Source: Hemileia vastatrix (taxonomy: Eukaryota; Basidiomycota; Pucciniomycetes; Pucciniales; Zaghouaniaceae). From it: a stretch of DNA of 64,000 nucleotides. Numbering within the stretch: position 1 is the first letter of the stretch; every line of letters starts with the position of its first letter. Location: the NCBI GenBank assembly GCA_030280995.1, contig JASXTE010000008.1, positions 25,822,693 to 25,886,692 on the forward strand. The letters are read 5' to 3'. The notes under the pieces were generated by a model. It was not told the DNA's origin, did no database searches, and was given only the letters and a program-made list of their open reading frames with translations. A program made the position numbers and the translations under genes. Positions 1-12,380 of the stretch are shown one piece after another.

Positions 1-660
1 CTGGCTGGAAGTGTCTCTTTCAAGCAATTAAAGTCGCTAAAAGCGACTTCGATTGCTTGCTGTAATGTTTGCCACCCTCCCAGCTAATTTACTAGGCTGG
101 GAGGTGGCCAAAGCAGTGTGCAACGCGCGTTGCTGCTGCAAGTAACGCGCGTTGCACAATCGCTACCATATTTCATGCAGCTGATATCAAGTCAGCTGCA
201 TGAGATATGCGCAGCATGTGCAATGCGCGCTGCATGCAGCAGAAACGCGCGTTGCATGCAGCCTGCATTGCTGCTGCATGCAACGCGCATTTCTGCTGCA
301 TGCAATGCGCATTACTTGCAGCAGCGATGCGTGTTGCATGTGCTGCATGCAGTGCATTGCACAGCCAGTTTTTTTCTGGCTGTGCAATGTACACAGAGAA
401 ACCAAGGTCCCTGCAAGGGACTTTGGTTTCTAAAATGGAAGCGACTTTCCCTACCAGGTGCAATCTGGTGGGAAAGTGAGAGAAAGGTTAGAGCAAAGTT
501 GTTTGAAAGCAACTTCGGTCTTAAAAACATTAAAAATCATAAAAAAAAAAAGAGAAATGTAGAAAAAAAAAAAATTAAAAATTAAAATGTGAGTATAAGA
601 AAAAAAATAAGTTCTAGTGATACCAAAAATCCAAGCCAATTTCATTTGGCTTGGTTATTT
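1..660. repeat. Chain of about ten consecutive hairpins
   Basis: Back-to-back inverted repeats with different stem sequences fill this block. I can pair 21-59 (16 bp, two-part stem), 71-108 (13 bp, one bulge), 118-157 (14 bp), 174-202 (11 bp), 232-303 (31 bp, one mismatch), 356-388 (13 bp with a T7 loop), 398-430 (14 bp, one wobble), 444-477 (13 bp, one bulge), 496-515 (6 bp) and 631-654 (9 bp). The middle part (118-350) is rich in GCGCG and TGCATGCA, so it is far richer in CpG than the flanking DNA. Six-frame ORFs here are repeats of Met, His, Cys, Ala and Leu codons and I do not believe them. Function unknown. Confidence 0.85.
232..303. repeat. 31-bp inverted repeat, largest hairpin of the array
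   Basis: The left arm 232-262 pairs with the right arm 273-303 around a 10-base loop. The single mismatch is a CpG in the left arm facing a CpA in the right arm, as cytosine deamination would give. The arms consist of TGCATGCA and ACGCGCGTT blocks that recur in neighbouring hairpins. Confidence 0.85.
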
Positions 661-2808
661 AATAATTATTTTTTAATACATTAAATTTAAAATTCAAACA
701 CCATAAAATATATAAATTTTTTTATATGAATATTATAAATTTAATCTACCTCTTTCTCATAATTATATTTATAATTTTGTTTTTTTAATTTTTGACATTT
801 AAGTTTATTTTTTGGAAATACAAAATTAAATTTTCAACTAAATTTTTTAGTAAGGTAAAATAAATTATAAATTTGACATTTTGTAATTGAATAATGAAAA
901 AAAATTTAAATTTATTTAAAAAATATTTTTTTTAGAAGAATACAAATATTTTAAGGGTAGAAATATGGTGCAAATTGTAAGTAAAAAAAATCATATTTTT
1001 TTTTGTGAGGGGTTATTTCTATTTTTAAAAATATTTTTCAAAAACATTCATTAAATACTGAATTAAATTACTTTGAAACTCAAATTTTTTGTAAAATAAT
1101 TAAAAATGAAATAATAATATTGTTGTATTTGATGTAAAATTTGAATTGGTAATATTAATGTCTCTTTAAGTAAATTTGAAAATCATTTAAAAAGACCATG
1201 ATGATAAGTACTTCATTTTTGATATACAATGGTTATATATATATCTTATATATATTTCTTGAGTGTTATTTTTATATACATTCAATAAAATTTGTAATAT
1301 AAAATGCCATTTAATAATTAATTAATGTTCAACTTAGTTATAACAACTTCATATTTAATACCAGCCACTAGTATTTACTTTTTAATTTAAAACTCCAATA
1401 TAATATGAGAGTATCCTTATTTTGTCTTTATGTAATGAACAACAATAACAGACCATAAATGAGTGGGTAATTAATTACAATAAATAGTTGAAGAATAACC
1501 TATAAGAAATGATAAGTTTATCAAAAAGAGTACATTAAAAAAATATACTTTTGAATTTTTTTTGATATAATTTGGGTAGTTAAATGAAAATTTAAATTAT
1601 CAGACATCAAAATGGATAAAATCTAAAAGTAGTGTTTATATAATAAGCCTCATATAAAAAAAGGATAAAAAATCTACTATCTAACTAAATTATTAAATAT
1701 TAAGGTATTATTAAAATTATTGAAAAACTTATTTTACATTTATAATGAAATCTAAATGTGAAAATAATGGTGGGATAATAGTAAGACTATGTGGAAACAC
1801 TTTAATTTATACATACTTTCAACTATGTTCAGATAAAAAAATTGTTAAAATTGTATAATAACATCTAGTTAATAGTGATGCAATTTTATTTAGATCAAGA
1901 ATAAATTTTTCTGAGGAAAAACTAATTAAATTGAGATATGGCCATCTCCTTTCAAGAGATAGAATAATAATAAAAATTTAAAAAATTATAATAAGTATTC
2001 TTAATCACCATTTTTGAAAAGTCTCTAGTAAAATTCATTATAATATATCATTCATTGATTACATTATATGGAGTTTCATCTTGAAGTAGTGATGTGCAGC
2101 TTTGAACTTATGTTATGAAAAACAAAAAAGTTAAAAAATATATAGTTATACTAATGAAAAAGCCAAAAATAAAAATACTATTATAAATAAAAAAAATTAA
2201 ACTACATAAATTTTATTCTGCTCTAATGATGGAAGGGTACTATGTATGAATTTCCACATGTTAAATCCAAACCTGCTTTAAGGCTAGTTTACAGGTAGAG
2301 CTATTAAGTTTCCTTAAATTCTAAAAATAACTTATGCATTTTACTAATTATTTTTTTCTTGTTTTCTTTCCAAAGTTGCTAGAGTTGCTTAATCAATACT
2401 GTTATCTTGATTGTAAGATATATAATTTTTTTTGAATACATGATTTATTGTTTCAAAAATTATATTATAAATTTAAATCATTTATTTCATTTTCTAAAGC
2501 TTCATTGTCAAAGACACAACTCCATTTTCTATTACTTAACAAATATATAAAATGTGATAGTAAAATTTGAGGAATTTTTTTTTTGAGAGGGTCAAACTAT
2601 ATTGTGAAGATTTTTATCTAGAAATTCTTGTACTCTAAAACCAAATAATTTTCTCCCTTAAGTAAGCCATTTCAAAAATATGAGAATATAAACAAGAATA
2701 TTAACTTATCTTATTTTTATTTTCTTTACTGAAAGTTTTAGTTCAATCCCTTTTTTTATATGACATTAGTATAAAAACATGGTTAAATGCTACTATATAA
2801 TTAATTTT

Positions 2809-2857
<49 letters not shown>

Positions 2858-5800
2858 TTAGAAGGTCATCCTTTTTTATTTACTTGAATAAATGGCTCAA
2901 TTATAATACCCAACACTTATTAATGTTTCCCAAACTCAATAACAAATTTCTCATATGAAATATTAGCTTCTAATATAAGAAGTTTATCTATAGATGATAT
3001 TAAACATGTGATTTTACTTTTTAGATTCAGCTAAAATTAAACAAAAGAAGAAATCATGCATATGTGTATAAATGGTAACCATATGTTACTTAGAGGATTG
3101 TGAAATTCACTCATCAGAATGGTTTAAGTATTTAAATAAATTGAGGTCATTATTTTCTAGTATTTGAAACTAATTAGGAAATTATTCTAAAAATATATTT
3201 TAATGTGTATCATGTTTAAAAAGTTGGAAATATGATTTTTGAAAATTGTGAGTTTCTTATGAGATACCAAGCTTTAGTTTACATTGTTTCAAGTAGAATA
3301 GAATTTTAGTATTAGAAATTGAAAGCAATGTACTATTATCAGATTTTAACTGTGTTCTACTTATAGAATGATTACATAACATTAAACATTATTTAAATCA
3401 AAAAGGTTTAAAAGATATTTAGAATTTTACCAAATTTCACCATTTATTAATCTTTGATTTGAAAACAAACTATGATGTACACTCACTAGAAATAAGCAAT
3501 CCCAATTTTAACATAATTTATCAATCCAAAAATAATGAGTCAATTAACATGAAAATATATATTATTTCAAAACCAATTCTCTAGATTTAAAATATGATGC
3601 TTTAATGAAAAATTATTACAAAACTTTAATGCAATGAAGTCTCTTAAAAAATTCAAAAATAGAATATTAAAACAAGTAATTTCTGCAAAAAACACTACTA
3701 ACTATTGTAGATAAAGCATAAAAATAAGTCATATTTTTTAAAAAAATGTTCTAACAATATTTATTTTTGTTAAAAAAATCAAAACATTGTTAAGTTTGCT
3801 TGTTATAATAATGTTAAAATCCACTAAACATTATCTAAAGGTGGTAAAATATGTTAAAAATAAGTTGAATTTTATGAGATAAAAATCAACAATTTTGTAT
3901 CATTTCCTGTTGTGCTATGACTTTATTCCACCCTTTTTATCTGATTCTTCCAGTTTTACTTTGCTATGATCACTAGTTTTCAAGTTAAAATTTACAAATG
4001 TTCATTATACTTGATAATATGAAAAAAAACTCAAACTTTTATAACTAAAAAATAAGATTTTGTAACTCCTTCTTTCAATCAATATTTGAAGAAATTTTTA
4101 GTTTATTTGAGTAATGATTTTAAGAATAACAAAAAATTTGAAATTCACAAGGAATTATTTCCAGAGACTATAATTATTTACTTGTGTAATGCATGAGCTA
4201 CTTATCAATGATGTAAAACATCAGAAAAGTAAGTTATAGTTATAAATCTACAGATTATACTGTTTCTGGTATATATATCTTCAATAAATCTTTTAAACTT
4301 ATCTTAGCCTACATACCACACAATAGAAAATCATTATATTAAAAAAGGAAAAAATTCTATGATAATATCATAAAGAATGATAACCATGGATTAATATTCC
4401 ATAAAAATGGTTAATAATATTTTAAGAGAACCTAAATCAGTATTCTTTCATCAAAATTTATCCTTTTTGTCTTTGTAATTTATTCCAAACAAATTTTTTG
4501 AAAGTTGAATCTATATATCTAATGCCAAAACCACTATTAAGTTCCCTCTTAGACTTTTTAAGAAATTAGATATATATATATATGTATATATATATATTAT
4601 TTATCAAAAATTGAAATAAAGAATAAAAACATAATTTTATTTACCTTTAATTATTTAAATATAGAGTATTTTCAGAATGCATTGTGGTTACTTGTGAAGG
4701 TTAGAAGATTTGAAGTTGGATTTATGAGTTTTTAGAAGGGCAAATATTGTAAAATTCTTTCATAAATATTTATTTCATAGTTTCAAATGTTGAAATCTAC
4801 AAACTAATGGGATTTAAAATTATATTGAGATTTAAAATCTGTTTTCTACTCAAGTAAAATAAAATAAAATGATGATATCAAAATTGAAATTAAGTTTAAA
4901 CTTTTGATATGCTCTATCTTCAATTTTATTGATAGTGCATCAAAAATTTAATAATATTTTTTTCCTTCATCACTTTTTACATAAAAGATAGTTTTATCAT
5001 TTTATGAATTAAAGATTGCTTATATAAATTTAACATCTATGTCAACTGTTTATGACTATTAATCTATATAATAAATTTTTTAGAAGAAAAAATATCACCA
5101 GTATATACTGACTTTGAAATTATTCAATTTAAAATAGTTTACAGGTAGATAATGAAGGGTGATTTCATTTTTGAATATGAATTATAGAAGTCTTATTTTG
5201 TCAATTTTAATTCTTTTTGAGCTCAAATGTATCCACCGCAACTTATGTAAGAATAAAAATTATTTTTATTGAAATTTACATGAGAAAGTATGCCTATTAT
5301 TCAAAATCAAACTTTCTCTAATGGTGTTTTTCAATCATTATTTCCATTCATAACAATAAAAAACATTTCAATTTGCTGATGTTTTAGTTTTTGATATCCC
5401 CAAGTTTATATCTCAGGTGTACTATTCACAAAATTATTAAAAATATAATTTTCGAAATACATGATAAACTTGAAAGTGAGGGGGCATTAAATTTTTAAAA
5501 ATGAATTCTAAATTCAGGATGGATAGTATTTTTTCTATTTTCACAAATGAACAATTTTTTGTTTCAATTAATCCAGAAAGAAAATTTTGTTGTAAGCATA
5601 TTATATTATATTTATTATGATTTTAAATACTATATTTTCAAGATTTGTGTTTAATATTTCCTGTGAAAGTTAATGTTAATGTGAATTTAAAGTAAGCTTG
5701 AAGAAATTTAATCAATAGGCATATTGGATATTTAAAATAATATTTTGCTCCAATCTTGAATCATCCTGGGCTAAAAAATATCCCAAATAAGGTTTTTGTG

Positions 5801-6465
5801 GGTCAATTTGGATTTAAGTAGGATTAAGTGAGGTTTAATAAAGGACAGATAAAAGGCTAAATTCATTACTAGTGACTTTTTTCTCAAAATAGTTATAAAA
5901 TATGTATCATTCTGTAATCAAGCTTAAATAAAGTTGAATTGAAACAGAGATAATTTCTAGCAGCACAACACCATATTTACAAAGGTGTAAAATACCTCAA
6001 ATATTACTCATAATATAGGAAGGCAAGGAATCTACAAAATTCACATTTCAAACGAGGATTTATATTTTGAATTTGAAATTGAGAAATGGAATATTATTTT
6101 CCAATTTAAATATCTATTAGTCATTTTACCAAAAGTTTTCAGTAATCAGATTGAATTTTGATGGTATTTTGTTGTAGATTAATCATTTTGATGAGACATT
6201 TACTCAAAATTACTGGTTTCATTTCTAATATTCCATGTGAAATTCATTACGGATCTTTTTGAAAGTGAATAGTTGACATATTGGATATACAAAAGCTTAT
6301 GTTAGATCAAAGTGAGATCAAAGGGAGTTTAACTGATGATCAAATTAGGATTTTACAAGATCAAACGGTGATCAATGTAGGTTCATCTTGAGCTCAATTT
6401 GTGACAAATCTCTGACTAAATGTAAGGCCAAACAATTTCCTACATGGTGATGATGTGTGCATAAT
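661..6465. other. AT-rich stretch with no recognisable gene
   Basis: About 5.8 kb of very AT-rich DNA with frequent stops in all frames. I see no conserved motif, no convincing intron-exon structure and no LTR or TIR ends. It contains TA microsatellites. It is probably decayed transposon or intergenic DNA. Confidence 0.7.
2811..2850. repeat. (TA)20 microsatellite
   Basis: An uninterrupted run of TA dinucleotides. Shorter TA runs lie at about 4568-4599 and 18018-18038. Confidence 0.95.
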
Positions 6466-6502
6466 TCAAGCATAGATTTGTGGCTCAACGGAGTTCAAGC
6501 AA

Positions 6503-6524
6503 GGGGTATTGCTAGCAATACCCC
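6503..6524. repeat. Perfect 22-bp palindrome at the broken end of the gypsy element
   Basis: GGGGTATTGCT is followed directly by its exact reverse complement. It lies just where the integrase reading frame stops resembling integrase. Confidence 0.8.
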
Positions 6525-6529
6525 CCCAT

Positions 6530-7172
6530 TTTTTCTGTGGTGCATGTTTATAAAATACAAATTCTTGTAATAATTTAGCCAAATCTTCTGCAGTTGCGCT
6601 GGTATTAGTTTTAATAAAAATGGAAATTTTTGAAAATCTATCAACTATGACTAATATAGAATCAAATTTATCTGATGGAGGTAATTGAGAAATGAACTCC
6701 ATCAAAATTGATTCCCATGGTTTAAAGGGAATTGGAAGTGGTTAATTCAATACATACTTACTGTGTCAAGGTACCTTGTTTCTATTAAATTCATAACAGG
6801 CTTTAATATAAGCCTTGATTTACCTGTTCATTCCTGGCCCAAAGAATACCTTTCTATTAACTGGAAGGTTTTATCAACACCAAAATGATGAGCTAATGGA
6901 GAATCATGTCTACAATTAAAAATCCATAGCTTTATCCCCTTATTGTTGGGCATTACTACTCTATCTTTACAGACTAACAGACCTGATTCTATACTGAATC
7001 TCTTGACTCCTTGCTTCAAGAGTATTGTGTCTTTAATCCCCAAAAAATAAACATCCTTTGATTGAGCTTCTTGAATGTTGGATAGTGGATTTTGAATCAA
7101 TTGTATTGTCATTGAATTATGTTGATGAGTCTTTAGCATTGATTCATTGAAAATTGATTTCACATTTGCTGG
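6530..7172 (-). pseudogene. Integrase fragment of the first gypsy element
   Basis: This would integrate the retrotransposon cDNA. Minus-strand frames show an HHCC-type zinc region (RHDSPLAHHFGVDKTFQLIE, near 6880-6920) and, after a break, the start of the catalytic core (DSILVIVDRFSKISIF with an Asp-rich strand, near 6630-6670). The second catalytic Asp and the Glu are missing because homology ends near 6530. It lies directly downstream of the RNase H region. Several stops and frameshifts separate the pieces, so it is non-functional. Confidence 0.75.
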
Positions 7173-7204
7173 ATTCTTGTCAGCAAATTCCTCCCCCTGC
7201 TATG

Positions 7205-8500
7205 GATAAATGTTTTCCCAATGTGATAAAATATCTGGAGCTACACAATTTTTTCTTGGGCGGTAGGTAATATTAAAATAAAATTCAGATAAGAACTCAG
7301 TCCACCTAGCCTGATGTCTAGATAGTACTTTTGAAGACATGAAGTATTTCAAAGCATTATGATCAGTTAGGATTTGAAAAGAACAATTTAGACTGAGAAA
7401 AAAAGAATGCTATTTCTTAAGATAATGAATAATAGCTAATAACTCTTTATCATGAACTTCATAATTTAATTCTATTGTGATTAATTTGAACGATTCAAAC
7501 ACAAAAGGATGAAACAATTTTTTTTCAGGATTTAATTGGGATATTACCCCTGCTATAGCATGATTGCTAGAATCTGTCTTGACTATTTTAAAGGCTTTAA
7601 GATCAAAGTTTCAAAGAATTAAATCTGTGGTGAACGCAGTTATCAATGATTTGAATTCTTTCCATGCTATATCTTTGAAGACAAAGGGAATATTTTTTTA
7701 AGAAGGGAAGTAAGATTTGTTAGAGTTTTAGAGTGATCTTTTATAAATCATCTATAGAAATTTTCAAAACACAAAAATCACTGTAAGGATTTTAGGTTGG
7801 TTGGCTTGGCCATTCCAAAACTTTTTGAACCTTTTTATTATCCATGAATAATCCCTTAGTGGAAAATGTAAAGCCCAAAAATTTGATAGATTTTAGGTGG
7901 AGTTTGCACTTAGTGTGCTTGGCGTAGAGTACTTGCTCTCAAAGTTGAGTAAGAACAATTTTGACATGTTGCATATGTTCTTCAAGGGACTTCAAGAAGT
8001 TTAAGATTTTATCTAGGTAGATGAAAACAAACTGTTTGAAAATATCTTGGAAGATGTCATTGAAAAGATTTTGAAAAGTTGATGGTGCATTACACAATCA
8101 AAAGGGAGTTACTATAAATTCAAAGCTACCAAATCTGGTACACATTTCAGTTAAGGTTTCATGACCTTCTGCAACATGTATAATACTGTAAGAACCTCTG
8201 AGATCAAATTTTAAATAAATATTAGCACCATTAAGCAGGATAAAAAGTAATGACATAGGAGGAACTGGATATGCATTCTTCTTAATCACTGCTTTGAGTC
8301 TTATATAATCAAAACATAACCTAAGACTTCCATCTTTTTCCTTAATGAAAAAAACTGGAGATCTGGTTTGAGATTTACTGGCTTGAATGAATTTTTTTTT
8401 TCTATTCTCTGCAATGTAGCCTCAAAGAACTTGAGATTTGTCCTTTGACAAAAATTAGATGGGACCTGCTAATGATACTGGACCTATTAACTCTATTTGA
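7205..8500 (-). pseudogene. Reverse transcriptase-RNase H remnant of the first gypsy element
   Basis: This would copy the element RNA and remove the RNA strand. The palm region reads LKFDLRGSYSIIHVAEGHET (8098-8289 piece). The active-site box reads YLDK rather than YLDD (8008-8019), so the second catalytic Asp is lost. RNase H is seen as LTDHNALKYFMSSKVLSRHQ on the minus strand near 7310-7370, followed by the RWTEF motif of the connection to integrase. Pieces lie in different frames. The polymerase would be dead even without the frameshifts. Confidence 0.8.
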
Positions 8501-8511
8501 TGATTATATGG

Positions 8512-9300
8512 TCAATTAGGCAGTAGCTTGTTGGCTTTAGGGATTGAGAAAACATAAATGAAGGCATCATAAGTTTCAGATAAAGTTGATTTAATGGCTT
8601 CAATATTGATTTGGTCATCCTCATCATCTTTGAAGAAGTCTGTCAAAGGTAGAACTGTATTTAGAGAGAAAAAATCAATTACTTTGAGGCTATTGAAATC
8701 CTCTTTGAGTAAATTAGTCAAACTAGAATGTTTAGACATATGATCATTTAAAGGAAAATCATATACTTGCAATACATCTAGAAGAGAAGTTTCCCCTAGA
8801 AGGACTTGCTCAGGTGGGCTGTTTAACTCCCTATTGACCTGAATTGAATAAGAAAGATACTTAGAAGGAGGGGTGATCAATCCCTGTGACCAATCAATTT
8901 CAGGGTGCCAATGCTGTAAGAAGTCATGGCCAAGAATGGTATTTTCCATCCTTGGGGTATCCAAGAATGGTATTTTCCATCCTTGGGGTATCCAAGAATG
9001 CTAATTACCACTCAAAGGAGGTTGAATTTTGAAATTTGAAAACCCATAAAAATTTTTTACTAACCCAGTATTTAGGTTCCTGTGATTTGATCAGATAAAT
9101 TGGAATTCAGTAAATGTCTACAAATTTGAGCTTAAGTTTTCTGGATAAAGATAAACTGATAAATGGAAATGAAGCTCCAGTGTCTATAAGACAACTGAAG
9201 GGAATATCCTCCTTAAAAAGAATTGATCTTAAATGGTTAAGGGTAACTCTAGTCCTTATGACATGGATGTTGTGTGTACTGGGAGATATAAAATAGTTTT
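8512..9300 (-). pseudogene. Protease region of the first gypsy element
   Basis: The 8512-8964 piece contains ILGHDFLQHWHPEIDWSQ, the conserved segment that follows the flap in gypsy aspartic proteases (ILGxxFL..W...IDW). It continues into the acidic linker before reverse transcriptase. The DTG catalytic triad region lies further right (about 9050-9250) but is broken; plus-strand ORFs there are shadows. A direct duplication of about 30 bases (ATGGTATTTTCCATCCTTGG units near 8935-8990) lies at its start. Confidence 0.65.
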
Positions 9301-9329
9301 CCTTTCAAACAAGTAACAAATTTGTTATT

Positions 9330-10741
9330 TTTTTGATTTGGAAGTGTTACCTTCTCTGTCCTTTAATTTAACACATTCATCCAACTTGTGTTTATCCCCA
9401 CAATACATACACAAACCATTATCTGCTCTTCTTTTTCTCTCAGCCTCCTTTTATTCCTCATTTTTTATCCAATACCTTAGTGATATTGCCTGGGGTCAAG
9501 ATTTTGGATTGAGCCTATTACTTACCCTTTTGATTGGGTTTGGTTTGAGATAAGGATTGAGTTGGTTGAGGATGATTCAAAGAAGTTCTGGATTTGAAGT
9601 TCAAACTGTGAGATTTATTGGCATGACACCTTTGTTGAAGAGGGCCTTGGTGAACACCATTTAGTTTGAGGGCCCTGTCCATTAGATCCTTTAAGGTTGT
9701 CATTTTTTGACCATGAAGGTTTAGTTGGTCAAGAATTCTCAAAGGAAGTCTCTTTTTGAAAAGATAATTTAGTGCTGCATCATTCCAACCTACTGGAGTT
9801 TATAGAGCCCTGAAGTTTGAGATATATTCAGAATCATTACCATTATCCTTCATGCAAAGGGAATCTAATTCTAGTTCTTTGTTATTTGTCTCATTAGGGT
9901 CACCAAATAACATAAAGATTTGATCTTCAAATTTTTTTCAATTGTTGATTAACAAACAGGTTTCCATTGAAGAAAGCATGAGCAAATATGGCTCAAAAAA
10001 TTTTGATGCCTTCCCAGATAAGAATTATGAGGCATAAATTACCTTGGAAAGATCTTTCTTGAAGGTTCAAGGGTCATTGTGGAACAATAATTTTCAGGTT
10101 TGCAAAAAAGGTTGCAATCTGTAAGGATGTTCTCCATCAAAATTTTCCAGGGATTTCATAGAGGGAGTTTTAAATTTAGAGCTCTCCAAAGGATAAGGAT
10201 TAGAAATAAATTTCATCAATCACTACACAATATAGGGGGTGGACTTTCTAGCAAGTCCCCAACCTGAACTCAGATGGAACTCAGACTGAACTCATACTGA
10301 ACCCATACTAAACTCTACTTGAACACCCACCTAAAACTGTTCTTCTGAGTGGTGTCCATCCATGATTGTATGGTTCCTTTGTCAATATCTCAATATGTGT
10401 TAATCTGTGGTGAGTTTGGGTCCAAGGTTGTGGAATCACAAGCAGGTCTGTCCCCCATATTGTATGGTGGATATTTTAATGAAAACCTCCAATGAAGGAG
10501 TTAGACTGGGTTCAGAGGTTTGGCCCAAAGGGTTGGTAGCCAAGTCCAATGGTGCCTCTTGCATTGTATCTTTTACCTCTTCCTCCTCATTAGAATCTTC
10601 AAAATTGAGAGAGATGTCCTCTACAGATTGAATTGAATGTTCTTGTTACATTAATTTGAGAGTTTCAAGAGAGTGAGTGCAGGAAATATGTCAAGAGGTT
10701 GTTGGCTTATACCTGGTACGAGATCTAGTAGTAGCACCCAT
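9330..10741 (-). pseudogene. Gag of the first gypsy element
   Basis: Structural capsid protein. The start ATG at 10741 begins MGATTRSRTRYKP. A recognisable retrotransposon gag capsid region follows (for example NFRALYTPVGWNDAALNYLF and LKDLMDRALKL, about 9640-9830). A zinc knuckle CMYCGDKHKLDEC (CX2CX3HX4C) lies near 9375-9413. About six stops interrupt the frame, several explained by single C-to-T changes. An 11-bp tandem repeat (10265-10324) interrupts the N-terminal part. It is separated from the 5' LTR by about 130 bases, as expected for a leader. Confidence 0.75.
10265..10324. repeat. Degenerate 11-bp tandem repeat (GAACTCAGACT type)
   Basis: Five to six imperfect units lie inside the gag pseudogene. 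The flanking phrase CTAGCAAGTCCCCAACCTGA resembles 18975-19000, where a related but more decayed copy lies. Confidence 0.7.
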
Positions 10742-10869
10742 GGGAGGAGTGCATTGAATGGGTTCCATTTAAACTTGGCCCCTAAATAGGTCAAAATGGG
10801 AACTAGAGAGAATTAAATAATACTGTCACTGGACAGCCTACACACAAGGTCAAGGGTGTTCCTGAGTAA

Positions 10870-11598
10870 GTTATATTGGCAAAGGAAGTTGAGGACTACT
10901 TTGAAACACAGAGGAATAAATCAAAGAAGTGATTCAAAGGTATGTCAAAGATAAATTACTTGCTTCAAGGTAAGTTTGATGTAAAATAATAATTTTGGTA
11001 GAGTAACACTAAAATTAAAGGGATCTCACAAAGGTTTTCAACTTAATAATCAAAAGAGATTTTATGAGTTTTAGAAGTTTGAATATAAATTGATTATTAA
11101 TGAGGTAAGAAAAAATATAAGCCTTATATAAATTTAATTACTATCACAAAAATATTACAATTTAATTCTAAGGAATATCAAACCAAATACGCCCAATTAT
11201 ATTTACAACTCCACCTTGAATTTTCCCCTTTAATAAACCACCCTTAATTTACCAGTGACCCTCCAATATAACCCACAGATCTTTTACCCTTATTCCTATT
11301 CCTACTCACAGACCTTTAATTACCCTTAATCACACAATAACCCAACATTAAAACTATAAGATTGATTCGAGCACTAATACACTGTGCATTTTCTTAAAGT
11401 TTAAAAGTATAAGCAGATGATTGACTAATTTAGATTTAAGGTTTAGATAGCTCAGTTACTTGTGGTTTCAAATCAAGTGAACAAAGGAGAAAAGAATTTA
11501 CTAGGTAGATGTTGCTTTCTGCACTTCAGGTATGGATTTGTGTATCAATATATGGATTAAATTATTGACTTTTACTTCAAGTGTCACATGATGTGTGA
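10870..11598 (-). mobile_element. 5' LTR of the first gypsy element
   Basis: About 730 bases that match, in inverted orientation, the sequence 56085-56812 over nearly its whole length. Shared blocks include the phrase around CCCAACATTAAAACTATA and the poly-pyrimidine stretch with GTGACCCTCCA. On the minus strand it begins TGTCACACATCATGTGACA. It precedes gag by a short leader, which makes it the 5' LTR. Exact 3' end uncertain by about 20 bases. Confidence 0.75.
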
Positions 11599-11599
11599 C

Positions 11600-12380
11600 A
11601 CCTCCCAACACACCTGAAACTCAAGGACCTACATCCCCTCCAGCTTCTAACCATAGTTCAAATGAAGATGATACAAACTATCAAGCAGAAAAGTTATTTT
11701 GGAGTAGATCTGAGTCCTCAGATCCCCAAAATTTTAATTTATGTTTACTTTCTCTTTTTTCTTCAATTCTTTGCTAAATTTCTCAATATTTCATTTCTAG
11801 TCTCCTCCTACTCAAACTCAAATCTCTAAATAGAATAAAGTTTCAGGAAATGACAATACTTCATTTTAAGCTGCTTTAGATGAACTTCTTGAACCCTCTA
11901 GCTCAAACTGTAAAATTAAAGCATTTGGATTCAACTTCAATTAACTTGAACTATCTTTCAAATCATGGTAATACTTCAACCACCTCTTTATCCTCCCTTG
12001 ATGATAATTTTGAGAAAAAAGATAAAATTTAGATTTGGTCCCTATATATCTTCTTCAATAACATTTTTTTTGTTCTATTCAATTTTCTCAGCAAAATCCT
12101 CTATTGTAAAAAAAATGCACTTGAATTTGAGAAGATGAACTTTGATCATATTCTAATGAAAGATCAACAGTCCTTAGATTTGGAGGAAATTTTTTTATTC
12201 TTCAATCAAATTTTTAAAAGGCTAAATTCAAGGAAGAGGATATGGAAAGAGCTCATCTTTTCTTGGAGAAAACAAAAAAATGTGAATTTCAAAAAGAAAT
12301 GGCTAGTTGTGAATTGGAAAAACAAGAAAATTAAAAAAAAGAATTCATTAAAGAATGTATGAAAAATGGCCAATCTTAGA
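11600..12380 (+). pseudogene. Degenerate plus-strand coding remnant, unknown family
   Basis: Starts abruptly at the LTR edge with an open stretch (TPPNTPETQGPTSPPASNHS...) rich in Pro, Ser and Thr. Two intron-like breaks with CAG or TAG acceptors (near 11800 and 12090) are followed by a charged helical tail that includes KFKEEDMERAHLFLEKTKK across two frames. The build, a disordered start plus a Lys/Glu-rich helix, resembles accessory proteins of Harbinger-type elements, but I cannot name it. No start codon remains; the LTR insertion probably removed the 5' end. Confidence 0.4.

Larger units (their letters stand above)
6466..11598 (-). mobile_element. Degenerate Ty3/gypsy retrotransposon with 5' LTR, truncated inside integrase
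   Basis: Reading on the minus strand, the order is 5' LTR (about 11598-10870), gag (from 10741), protease, reverse transcriptase, RNase H and integrase, which is the Ty3/gypsy order. Every domain carries stops or frameshifts, and the integrase stops matching near 6530, where a perfect palindrome (6503-6524) sits. No 3' LTR was found to the left. The element is therefore an old, immobile remnant. Confidence 0.85.

Noticed and set aside
118..585. Overlapping ORFs on both strands (up to 155 aa)
   Set aside because: They are translations of hairpin repeats (TGC/GCA-rich), giving Met, Cys, His, Ala and Leu repeats in several frames at once.
9114..9553. Two plus-strand ORFs of 60-71 aa
   Set aside because: They are shadows of the minus-strand protease-gag region, which shows real motifs.
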